Positions 55,445 to 64,000 of a stretch of DNA of 64,000 bases are shown piece by piece (positions within the stretch are counted from its first letter, which is position 1; the number at the start of each line of letters is the position of its first letter). Source of the DNA: Termitomyces sp. T153 (Eukaryota; Basidiomycota; Agaricomycetes; Agaricales; Lyophyllaceae). Made by a program: the position numbers and the translations under genes. The notes below the pieces were generated by a model. It was not told where the DNA came from, searched no databases, and saw only the letters and a list, made by a program, of their open reading frames with translations. Where the stretch lies: NCBI GenBank assembly GCA_018296165.2, contig JACKQL020000080.1, positions 124,001 to 188,000 of the forward strand, in the 5' to 3' direction.

Positions 55445-57942
55445 CATTTTCCGTGAACTGGTAGTTACAGTCTTCTCCGTCGATCATCCACATGGCGCAT
55501 CCCATCACCTGTTGTTTAGGGCAACTGCGAATAAAGTGTCCCTGCTCACCACATAGAATGCATGCGCCCTCCTTCCATCGTTTCTCCTGCATCTCCTCCA
55601 GCATGTTGATCCACTGGCTGTCCTGGATTCTGTTTGTGCATAGGGCTTCCTGATCATTGGCGGGGTCTGGGATGTCGTCGCAATTGTTGGGGTTGGTATC
55701 CAGGGGTACTGGGGTGTCATGGAGGTCGGCAGCATTGAGCTGGGCGGGTGGGCGCTGCCCCGGGGGTCAGTTGGTGTTGGGGACTCCTCAGCCTGGAGGG
55801 AAGCGGGGTGCAGGGTTAGCAGGGTTAGCGGGGATTGAGGATCGGATGCCATTGGTTGCTCCTGCCTGCCAGTTGGTGTTACCGGAGGTGTTCCAAGAGG
55901 TCCGGGGCGCCGTGTTTTCGCTGCGGTCTTCCCAGTAACGTTGGTTGACCTGGGTAACGAGTGCCTTGTACCCATTGTAGGTGGTTTGTTTGGGCGCAAG
56001 GCGAAGGATGTCCTTGATCCATTGGGGTAGGGCACGACGGAGGGCAAACCGGAGGGCGTTGTAATTCCAGCCGGTCTCGTAGGCCTCTTGTTTGAATTGT
56101 ACAATGAAGGTCATGAAGCGTTTGTTGTTGCGCATTCGGAGGTTGAAGAGATTTTCCTCTGCCTCTGCTACAGTGTCAAAGACGCCAAACTTACTCGAGA
56201 ACTCTTGGGTGAAAGCGAGCCAATTGGAGAGTACGGGATTGTTTGGGTCGAACCGGAGTAGCGCGGTGTAGTGGTCGAAGGCGATGCCCTGTAAGTATGA
56301 TGCGGCAAAGGCTACTCGTGAGCTCTCAAGCTGAAAAGTGATGGGCTTAGCTTGAAACATAGTTAAACACTGGGTCAGGAAGATTCACCACTTCTGAGGG
56401 TCGCGGCCAGTGAAGGGTTCGGGCTTCTGGATGTCGAGCTTACCCTCCCAGGCCAGTGCGTCATGGGTATCATCCTGTGAATTTTGAGTTCGAGGTGGGG
56501 GTCCAGCATTGTAGTAGTAGTAGTAGTGATTTCCATTTCCGCACTGGGGGGGAAAGTTGTCCATCGCTGGGCCCCATCCTCCCGGGGGTCCGCCATTGGG
56601 TGGTCCTCCACCGGGGTTTTGACCCACACTACCCAGGGCGGGTCCTGGGGCCCATCAAGGAGGAGGGGGTCCTCCGGGGTTCAGGGGTGCAAAATAGTTG
56701 GCGTCGGTGGGGGGATTAAGCATCGGGGTGGGCGGGGGACGAGCGGGGTTGGCAGAAAAAGGGGGTTGGGGCGCCCCAGGGCCCATGGGCTGTCGCGGGG
56801 GAACTGGGGCGTTGGGATGGGGCGGGGGGGCATTGCTATGAGGGGCGCGGAGATCAAAGTGGGGGGGTCGGTCTCGTTGGGGCCCGTTGCATGGGGAGTG
56901 TTCGTTGGCGGGGTTGCCCGGCTCATTGATATAGGAGAGGGTCCTGTTGTCATTGTCGACGCGTAGGGGCGGTCGTTGGGAACGGAGTTCAGGGGCGGCA
57001 GGTTGATCCCAGGTTTGGAAGGCGCTGAGCACGGAGCTGGCCCAGGGCCGGGCGGAGAGAGCCAAGGTGTGGGCAGTGGGTTGGTCGAACAACCCCCCCG
57101 CGGGGTTGAGGTTCCTCAAGATGCTGGAGGCCACATTGAGTTCTTCCTGCTGGTGGGGAACGGAGGATGGGGCTTTGTTTTGTGTCCCAACAGGTTCCTC
57201 GCATTGCACGTGGAAGGAGCGAGCAGGATCCAGAGGGTCTTCGAAGGAGCGGAGGTTCGGGCTAGTGTGGATTTCTTCGACCAAGGTGCGGAGCTCATTC
57301 CGTAAGTTGTCGTCGATGCCCAGGGTGCTTTGCGTATTCTCCAGGAGGTTCCCTTGCAGGTAGCGTTTGTGGAAGTCGAGGAGTCGATCCGCCCAGACCT
57401 CTGGAGTTGCGGAGGCGTCGGGGTAGCCTAGGTTGGTGAGGAGGGTGCAGGTACGCCTTGCAAATTCTGCGGGGGACAGGCGGAGGAAGCGGAGGACTTT
57501 GTTGCATTGCTGGGCGTAGGCTTTGATCCTTTGCTGCCTAGGAGAAGGAGGGGTTTGAGCGGCGAATGGTGGGCGGGGGGGGAATAGTTATCCATGGCCT
57601 CTGGAGGGACTGGGGCTGCAGAGGGGATTGGGTACGCATAGTAATGGGCAGGGGGGAGGTAGGTGGGTTGGGGGGGGCTGTGGAGTATCCTCCGGGGTTG
57701 ATACGGGGGTTGTTGCCATCGGTGTGGAATGCAGGAGGGCGGCGCCAGCCCGGGGGTATTCCCTGGCTGATGGAGGGGGCGTAGAATGCCTGGTTGGGGT
57801 CAGGGGTCCAATGACGGGGCACGTATTGGTCTGCAAAGGGACCCGGGTAGAATGGGGCATAGGAATTTTCCAGTATGGGCCGGCCGTAGGCGTCGGTTGG
57901 GTAACCGACGGGGTTGTATGCGGGGTTAAACACAGACATCAA
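55431..57942 (-). pseudogene. Gag of A3
   Basis: It starts at 57942 (MMSVFNPAYNPVGY), with Pro/Tyr-rich N-terminal sequence. A frame change at a run of nine Gs or so (about 57669-57677) separates this from the rest, by comparison with A2. Then come RQQRIKAYAQQC-like and EEIHTSPN segments, a Pro-rich linker, a capsid-like retrotransposon gag domain (about 56330-56000: WLAFTQEFSSKFGVF, LRRALPQWIKDILRL), and a zinc knuckle CILCGEQGHFIRSC at about 55518-55560 (C-x2-C-x4-H-x4-C). In-frame TGAs at 56655, 56385, 55788 and 55767 fit CGA decay. The natural end is probably TAG 55431-55433. Confidence 0.8.
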
Positions 57943-57958
57943 GAACGGGGTAAGGGGG

Positions 57959-57971
57959 AGTCTTGATATTA
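57959..57971 (-). other. Self-priming primer-binding site of A3
   Basis: TAATATCAAGACT (minus strand) abuts the 5' LTR. It is a perfect 13/13 complement of the predicted first 13 nt of the transcript (58535-58523 read on the minus strand), which begin 32 bp downstream of the TATATAAG box. Confidence 0.8.
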
Positions 57972-58955
57972 TGTCAGGTTCCGCTGACGACGGGGGCTCA
58001 GTACACTGGCGAGTCCTTACTAGGCGGACGCGATGTCCTGCGCTTATAACCAGGCATCCGGAGTTGGAGCAGAGGTGGGGAAAGCTTGCGAGGGGGTCCC
58101 TAGGGAGAGCGGCCCGAGCAAGTCCTGAGTGATTCAGAGGGGTCTAAGACCAAAGGTACTGGTCGTTGACCCAGGGCGGGTGTCAGGGCTAGTTAGTGGG
58201 CACACAAATAGATTGCGGGGTAGGCGGAGGCTTCTCGGTTGATGGGGGCGGGGTCGGAGCTGGACAGGGGGTTACCAGGGCTGGATGGGTTCTGGGGCCG
58301 AGCAGGTAGCGAGGTTCGGAGTTGTCATTAAGAATGTTCAGGTCGTGGCGCGTGCGCGGAGTTCGTACTGACATAGGGAGCAAGGGAACTTCAGAGGAAC
58401 AAAGGAAATATGTACAGTTGAGACGAGACGGAGATGAGACAAGACTGAGAAAAGATAGATTCGAAACCTAAAAACAGAAATAGAGACGAGACGAGAGACG
58501 AAACATAGGAAACCGGTAAATGTAATATCAAGACTAAAGTTTGAGGAGTTATTCTATGACTTATATACCGACTACTGGGTACCTCCGAGGGCGGCGGATA
58601 TGATGGCGGGGGTCAATGGAGCTGTGCGGAGTCGACGGGTGTCGGGTACAATCCAAGGTCAGGCCGTGGCGGTATTCTGATGGGATCAGTTGGGGGCGCG
58701 GCCACTCCGGGGATGTCGTGACACTCCAGGACGGGTCGGGTAAACTAGGGTAGGGGGTCGGGGACGTATGACGTGGCCAGGAACGGTGGGGGAAGGTTTC
58801 AGGGGGGTGTTGATGGCTATGGAGAGGGAGTTGCCATCGGGGTTTGCCGGAGAAGCATCGGAGTTATCCAGTGTGGGCGGGGTTCAGGGGAGTTAGACAG
58901 GAAATCGGGAGGGGTTGGGAGCAGTGTCTAGGGAGCTAGGAAGCGGGTCGTGACA
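57972..58955 (-). repeat. 5' LTR of A3
   Basis: 984 bp, ends TGTCAGGTTCC and GGTCGTGACA on the plus strand. It contains the promoter: TATATAAG (minus) at 58560-58567 and the predicted start at 58535. Confidence 0.9.
58523..58567 (-). promoter_or_regulatory. LTR promoter and transcript start of A3
   Basis: The TATA box at 58560-58567 and the AGTCTTGATATTA start motif (58535-58523) are spaced about 32 bp apart. The same pair with the same spacing occurs in the A LTRs I checked in the window (for example 2240-2284 and 48703-48747). Confidence 0.65.
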
Positions 58956-59270
58956 GAGTTCTCCTGAACAGTGCCTCTGTGGCACTGGTGTCAATCCAAG
59001 ATGGGTTGACACAGATGTCTGTGGATCACCCTCCGGAGCTTCAGCAGGAGATGGCAAGGATGGGGAGGTTGCTGGTGGGGCATTGGTGGTGCAATGCGGT
59101 GGCCCCAGGGTTGTGGTGGGAGGTGGCAGTGGATGCGGGGGAGGCCTTGCTGGGGTTGGTGGAGGTTCTAGTGGTGGTGCGGGCCCAAATGGAGATTGAT
59201 TTGGGGATTGGGGAGGAAGGGAGGGGGTTTCCCAAGGGGGGGAGGGGTTGAGGGAGCAGTCGGACTCTGT
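58956..59270 (+). pseudogene. Last exon of the antisense accessory gene of element A'
   Basis: The plus-strand frame 58979-59251 aligns over its length with the last exon of the A3 accessory gene (50780-51051): SIQDGLTQM against SIHDGLARM, MGRLLVGH against MGRLLAGH, and WWEVAVDAGE against WWEMATDVGE. DNA identity is much lower, so the protein has been conserved. The upstream exons are missing because the A3 LTR begins here. Confidence 0.7.
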
Positions 59271-60418
59271 CCTCTTGTTGCTCTGTGCCCCATTGCCTAC
59301 CCCCTTTTTGTTGTATTATATCATTGTTAATGCAATTTTGGTCAATGCTCCTGGGCACATGTGGTGAGCTTTAGTTTGTGTGAGGGTAAGTAAAAACATG
59401 CAGGAGTGCAGGTGGGAGTTGAATCCCTAGTAAGTTTAGAGGTGGGGGTTAAGCCCATTGTTTGCCATCTGTGTTGGCTAGTCCTGGGGTCATTGCAGGA
59501 CTTGGCAGAGTATTGTGGGAGGGAGTTCCAAGGCACAATGGGGTGTTGGGAGTCTTCCTGCAGGGTTCCATTGCATTTTAGAGCATTGATGGCAGCATTG
59601 TTAGGCTTGGCCCTTAGAGTTTTGGACTGAAGTTGTAGCAGTTGTCCTCTGTCTGCAGCAGGGTCAAGCATTGTGCTGGTTAGGGGGGGCAGACCTCCAA
59701 ATCTTTAGAGTGTGCTTGATAGTGGCTGGCAGTTTTGTTTTTTCTGTTGGTGTGGCTTGCAGATAGGCAGAGGCCTTCTGGTGGTTTGACCCTTATACTG
59801 ACATGGGTGGCAGAGGTGGCGGAGGTCCTTCTTGAAGACAGTGGAGGTAGTGGAGTGATGACCCTTATACTGACACAGCTAATGGGGATGGTAGAGGTCT
59901 CTTTGGATGGTGGCGGGGGTGGCAGGGTGAAGTTTGTCCTTGGAGGCAAGGCCAGTCAGAGGCAGAAGTCCTTGGTGGCATAGAGGCATGGTTCTGGTGT
60001 GAGGTGGTCCTTATAATAGTTTGTCGGGGGACTGTTCCATAGGCCAGCTATGCTGTGAGTTGGATTAGTGTGAGTGTGGAGGTACTCCCTTAGGGTAGGT
60101 GTTGCCATCCTTTAGTTGTTGGTGTCTGGGCTTTGTGTTTTAGTGGGTTTGCACATGGTGGGGGTTTGTCAAGCTCCAGAGTATTGTATTTCATCAGAGG
60201 TGTACTGGGTTTGGGCCTTGCTGCACTCCAGAGTGTTGGCTCTGGTCAAAGTTGTGCTCCAGAATATTGTGTTTAGGGATGAGTGTGCTCAGGTGGTGTT
60301 TTGGTGTGCTCCAGAGTGTTGTTGATGAGGGGGCAGGGTTTGGGCTGGCCAGTCTCAATGAGTTTCTTCTGGTCTGGAGTTGAGGTTTGTGAGTTCTAGG
60401 CCATTTATGCAACCTTGC
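59271..60418 (-). pseudogene. Degraded pol end of element A'
   Basis: The segment 59400-59500 matches the tail of A3 pol and its spacer (GAATCCC, GGGGGTTA, CCATCTGTGTTGG). Further right no frame can be followed. There are short repeats: a CTTATACTGACA-containing unit twice (59790, 59866) and CTCCAGAGTGTTG-like units about five times (60172-60320). Confidence 0.45.
60414..60418. repeat. Left TSD (CTTGC) of solo LTR
   Basis: CTTGC is repeated exactly at 61636-61640. Confidence 0.9.
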
Positions 60419-61635
60419 TGTCAGGTTCCGCTGACCCCGGGGGCTCAGCTGCACTGGGCGAGTCCTTACTAGGCGGGCGTGATCCCCTTGCACTGGTAAC
60501 CGAACACTTGAAGACATTCCGGGCCCTGGTGGCTTGTGCGGATAGTTGGGGGGATGTGATCCAGACAGATCCGGGGAGGTCCAGAGAAGTCGAATTGTGA
60601 GGAAACAAGACGGTCTTGGCGGGGTTCAGGCAGAAGGCCGTACGGGAGATTCATGGAAGCAAAGGAATAGGCGGCTGTGTGATCAATGGGAACGGAGCCG
60701 GGGTTTGATGGGAGATCATTTGGGGCTGATGGAGTCCGGGACCGAGCAAAGAGCGAGGTTCGGACCTGGTAAAGGAGTGTCGGGGTTCGTAATCGTAATC
60801 GCGGAGTTCGTGAGGTCGTTAAGGTTGATGAAGACTTGGGCACAATGGTCGGACAGAGTCACCGAGACAGCGTCAGACAAAGTGGGATGGGGTTGATATG
60901 GGACAAGAGTAGATTCGAATAGAGATACAAAACAATAACGAGGACGATAACAAAATGGAGACAAGACAAGACCGGGAGACTGAGATAAGACCGGGAGACT
61001 GAGATAAGACCGGGAGACTGAGATAAGGGAATGAGACACGAGACACGAGAAGGAAACAATCAGACCATAGGTAACGTTTAGCAATATCAAGACTAGGGTA
61101 TGAAGAGTTACTCGATGACTTATATACTGACTACCGGAGGACTTTGGGGTACGTCGGCTGTGGCGGCGGGGCTTGGCAGAGCTCGATGGAGGGGGCGGGT
61201 GTCGGTTGTGATTGAGGATCGTGCCGCACTGATACGTTGATGGGATCATTGGAGAACGTGGGTTGCTCCGAGGTTGTCGTGATACTCCGAAATAGGTCAG
61301 AGGAACCAGGGTGTTGAGTTGATGATGGGTGGCGAAGATCGGGAACAGCGGGGGTGGTTCTTGGGGTTCAGGAGGCCCAGGGTAAGTGTCAGTGGCTGCG
61401 GGGCAGGCACCAAAGTTGGCCAGGGGGCCGTCGGAGTTAGCCGGGGAGGCGTCGGAGTTAGCCGGGGAGGCGTCGGAGTTAGCCGGGGAGGCGTCGGAGT
61501 TAGCCGGGGAGGCGTCGGAGTTAGCCAAAGTAGGCGCGGGGCATGGGCGGAAGTTCGGCGGAGCGTTGGGGGTCCCTTTGGGGGTTCGGGGGGTTGATGG
61601 ACGATGTGTGGGGTTTCGGGGAACGGGTCGTGACA
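60419..61635 (-). repeat. A-family solo LTR in A'
   Basis: 1217 bp, plus-strand ends TGTCAGGTTCC and GGTCGTGACA, subfamily I, CG-rich and thus recent. The 5-bp duplication is exact. It carries the 19-bp purine array (about 60970-61025) and a 21-bp array at 61430-61526. Confidence 0.9.
61430..61526. repeat. 21-bp tandem repeat in the solo LTR
   Basis: The unit GTCGGAGTTAGCCGGGGAGGC occurs four times without change and then partially (13 bp). Diverged single units of the same motif occur in the other A LTRs (near 2589 and 8860), in the promoter-distal part, so it may be an upstream activating repeat. Confidence 0.85.
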
Positions 61636-64000
61636 CTTGCTCTCCATTCCTGGCCAAGGGTGAGTCCAGAGACAGTTAGAGAAGTCTTACATAGTTCTGT
61701 CATTCTCTAGAACTTGAGGTGCTGCCTGGGTTGAATTGGTGGAGGCCTCTTTTTGGTGGAGGCAGTGCAGGGTTTGGTTGGTGACTGTCTTGTCCTAGCA
61801 GAGGTGCTCCAGGGCAAGGGGGAGTTTGGGGGCTGTCGTCCCATGGGTTATTCCTCTTGGAGTAGGTGGTTCTTTTGGTGGAGCTGTGTTGGGGGACCAT
61901 ATTGAGGGCCTAAGGGTTACTGGTTTGTTGGTGGAGTGCGCAGGGCCAGTGGTATGAAGGCGGTGTGGGGGTTGGTGGTCTTTTGTCCCTTCCCAGGGTG
62001 GAGCCAGTAATGGGGTGGTGTGAGGGTTGGTGGAGTGTTGGCCTTGCTGGCGGAGCTCTTTTATGCTTGGTGGGTCGGGGCAGGGTTAGTTTGGGGTGAG
62101 CCTAGGGCCTCAGGTGGTGGTTTTTGTCCTTTTCCAGGGCAGAGCTGGCAGCAGAGGCGGTGGGGGGTCAGCAAAGTGTTGACTTCACTGGTGGAGCTCT
62201 CTTGGTTTTGGTGGGATGGGGCAGGATTGGTCTGCATGGGTTCAGGGTGTTGTTTCTTTCTCCCAGAGTGGGAGTTAGCAGTGTGGGGTTGCAGGGTGAG
62301 GGTAGCCCGATGGGTGGTTTGTTGATAGAGTTGATTCTGGAGGTGATGCGGGGGGAAAAGAGAATCCAGGGAGCATTTGATCAGTCCGTTGTTTCCATTG
62401 TAAGAATCAGGGGTCCAGAGACAAATGTGGGGATTGGGGTTGGTTCTTAACTTGTTAGTGGGGCTGTGTCAGAGGCAACGCAAGTTGAAGGGGAGGCTCC
62501 AGAGTTGGGTTTTCCTCTTTGTTCAGTCAGCATGACAAGCAGATGTTCAACAGACATTACCACTGAGTAGCAGAGTCATTGCATATGGTGGTGGCTCTCA
62601 GAGTCATGTTTGGATGTGGGGAGCGGGTCTGGCTGCCTTCCAAGGCTTTGGTGATTCTAGCCATTGTCCCTTTGTGCAAAGTCTTTTACTACATTGGGGG
62701 AGATGGTTGTTCATGATCATTGGAGGCTGGCAGGAAGTTGGTTGCAAGGGGACATTGATCTGGGACTTCAAGGGGGTTCATGGCAGGGTTAGGGTAGTCT
62801 TTCCTTTGTGCTCTGGAGCAGTCCAGAGGTCACTATGAATGGGGGCAGGGTAGGTCTTGGCACTGTGGGGTGATCAACTAAGTTTCTGATCAGGGAAAAG
62901 GTGCTGCTTCTTTAGAGGGCATCATTGGTTCCTTGATCATTGGGGGGGAGTTGGAGGGGCTGCCTCATCATTCTGGGTGTCTGGATCAATCTCTGTTGGC
63001 ATGGTTAGATTTTGCTAGGGGTGTTGCGGAATTTGGGGAGAAACTACTTGAGGGGTCCCAGAGTTTATTCTCTTGTTGGGGAAGCATTTTGTCACGGCAG
63101 GGGAGCGGTATAGTGGTGGGTCTGGGGCTCCATGGGTGGGTTGCAGTGTGTGATGCCCTTGCTGGTGGGGTGGCACTTTCTTCAATGTCAAGTTGTTGTT
63201 GGGGGGTTGTGGCATCCTTCCAATGTCGATTTGGGATGGGTAGCAACAGGGGAAAAACTAATCACTTCTTATGGGAGGCATCAGCAATTTTAGGGCACTC
63301 TGGAGAAACTACTTCATATGGGGTTTGTTTCTGGGTACTCCAGTAGTGTGGTCCCAGTTTGATAGATGTCTCCTGGTGTACAGGTGGGGTTTTGTGGAGT
63401 TGTTATCTGGCAATTTGTGATTGCAGGGTGGGTGCTGCAGGGCATCATCATTTTGGTTGGCATTGTAGGTCCCCTGGGTTGGATGTTGGAGTCAGGGCGG
63501 GGGCCCCAGAGTTGCATTGCCAGAGTCCAGAGTTGCGTGGGGGGCTTCAGAGTGGCTCAGAGGGGTTGGTCGGGGTGGCCTTGACCTGGCACAGCATTAT
63601 TTGAGCCATCAAGCTCACTTGAGTTGCTTAGCAGGCAAGCCCTCCAGGAACATCGGAGCATATGTTCTTTATTGTTGGGGGTTTTTGGAGCTTGAGAGGG
63701 TTGATTGATGGTTTTGGGGATGATGGTGGGGCTTCCCCCTCCCTTATATAAACATGTCAGTGAGTTCAGAGTACTCCAGAAAACTACTTCACATGGGATC
63801 CTCTTTTCCCTATAGTTCATTCTGACAAGGCGATTCTGATGCTGGGGTTGGGTGTAGTGTTGGTCTCAAGATCTTGCTCTGTTGTTGGTGGGATTACTGG
63901 CTTGAGCTTGATTTTAATAATGGTGGAGCTAGTGTGGGAGGGCAGAATTTCTTGGGGGTGGGTGCGGGTAAGAGTTGGATGGTCTGCTGGTGCAGTAGCA
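61636..64000 (-). pseudogene. Degraded pol of element A' running off the window
   Basis: The sequence just right of the solo LTR (CCATTCCTGGCCA...GTCTTAC) aligns with 52461-52510 of A3, the integrase zinc-binding region, so order and strand agree with a minus-strand A-like pol. At 63690-63830 the protease-RT spacer is recognisable (EVVF equivalent, LTCLYKG) and is related to 380-430. Between them, GT-rich sequence holds no readable RT motif. Many stops. Confidence 0.45.

Larger units (their letters stand above)
48150..58955 (-). mobile_element. Chromovirus-type Gypsy element A3 (most intact)
   Basis: 10.8 kb, minus strand. From its own 5' end: LTR (58955-57972), self-priming site, gag, pol (two protease units, RT, RNase H, integrase, chromodomain), a plus-strand accessory gene, polypurine tract and LTR (49142-48150). 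It is rich in CG, unlike its surroundings, so it is the youngest or least mutated element in the window. Still, several TGA stops remain. The bases flanking the two LTRs do not match (AGGAG on the left, GAGTT on the right), and the two flanks come from different elements. Confidence 0.9.

Noticed and set aside
55380..55450. Programmed -1 frameshift between gag and pol of A3
   Set aside because: The phases fit, but I see no canonical slippery heptamer in the short overlap. Reinitiation at 55359 is equally possible.
61430..61526. CRISPR-like array
   Set aside because: The 21-bp units are head to tail with no spacers, lie inside an LTR, and the sequence is from a eukaryote.

Overview
This window reads as a nested graveyard of retrotransposons from a filamentous fungus, most likely a basidiomycete. 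The grounds are chromodomain-bearing Ty3/Gypsy elements, LINEs that look Tad1-like, short introns (about 48-75 nt) with GTAAGT-type donors and CTAAY branch points, and heavy CpG to TpG/CpA decay rather than the CpA-type decay of ascomycete RIP. I see no host housekeeping gene, no tRNA or rRNA and no CRISPR array. The species assignment is an inference.

Layout. (1) 1-2727: the 5' end of a minus-strand chromovirus (A1), with degraded internal sequence and its 5' LTR at 1568-2727. It sits inside an older minus-strand element of the same superfamily (A2: 2728-3246 plus 15567-25025). (2) 3247-15566: a complete plus-strand Gypsy element of a second family (B1), inserted into A2 and flanked by a 4-bp duplication. 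It carries an A-family solo LTR (8731-9874, TSD CAACC) inside its RNase H region. (3) 25026-38582: remnants of a plus-strand Gypsy integrase with chromodomain (C), a minus-strand Gypsy (D), a plus-strand LINE (29981-33728), a minus-strand Copia fragment (33848-35170) and a minus-strand LINE (35586-38582). (4) 38583-48149: a second, more decayed copy of B (B2), with another A solo LTR (39024-40057, TSD CACAT). (5) 48150-58955: the best-preserved A element (A3), minus strand, two LTRs, complete gag-pol layout. (6) 58956-64000: a diverged A-like element (A'), minus strand, with a third A solo LTR (60419-61635, TSD CTTGC). It runs off the right edge.

The most notable biology is a shared accessory gene. 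Both Gypsy families carry, between pol and the 3' LTR, a multi-exon gene on the opposite strand to gag-pol. Its product has a twin Cx2C...C zinc-finger-like domain and acidic, probably coiled-coil segments. In A3 three exons join exactly in frame. In B1 five exons join in frame once a single 1-nt deletion is allowed for. The same gene can be followed in A2, A' and B2, so it has been kept through element divergence. Introns lying antisense to the genomic RNA would survive reverse transcription.

The A family also shows a 13-nt perfect complementarity between the predicted 5' end of its transcript and the sequence just inside the 5' LTR, the signature of Tf1-type self-priming. It also has two tandem aspartic-protease motifs in one pol frame. 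Nearly every break checked in A3 is a TGA where CGA would fit, and several catalytic residues (RT YxDD, integrase Glu) are altered in a way CpG decay would explain. Methylation-linked mutation therefore seems to have silenced these elements.
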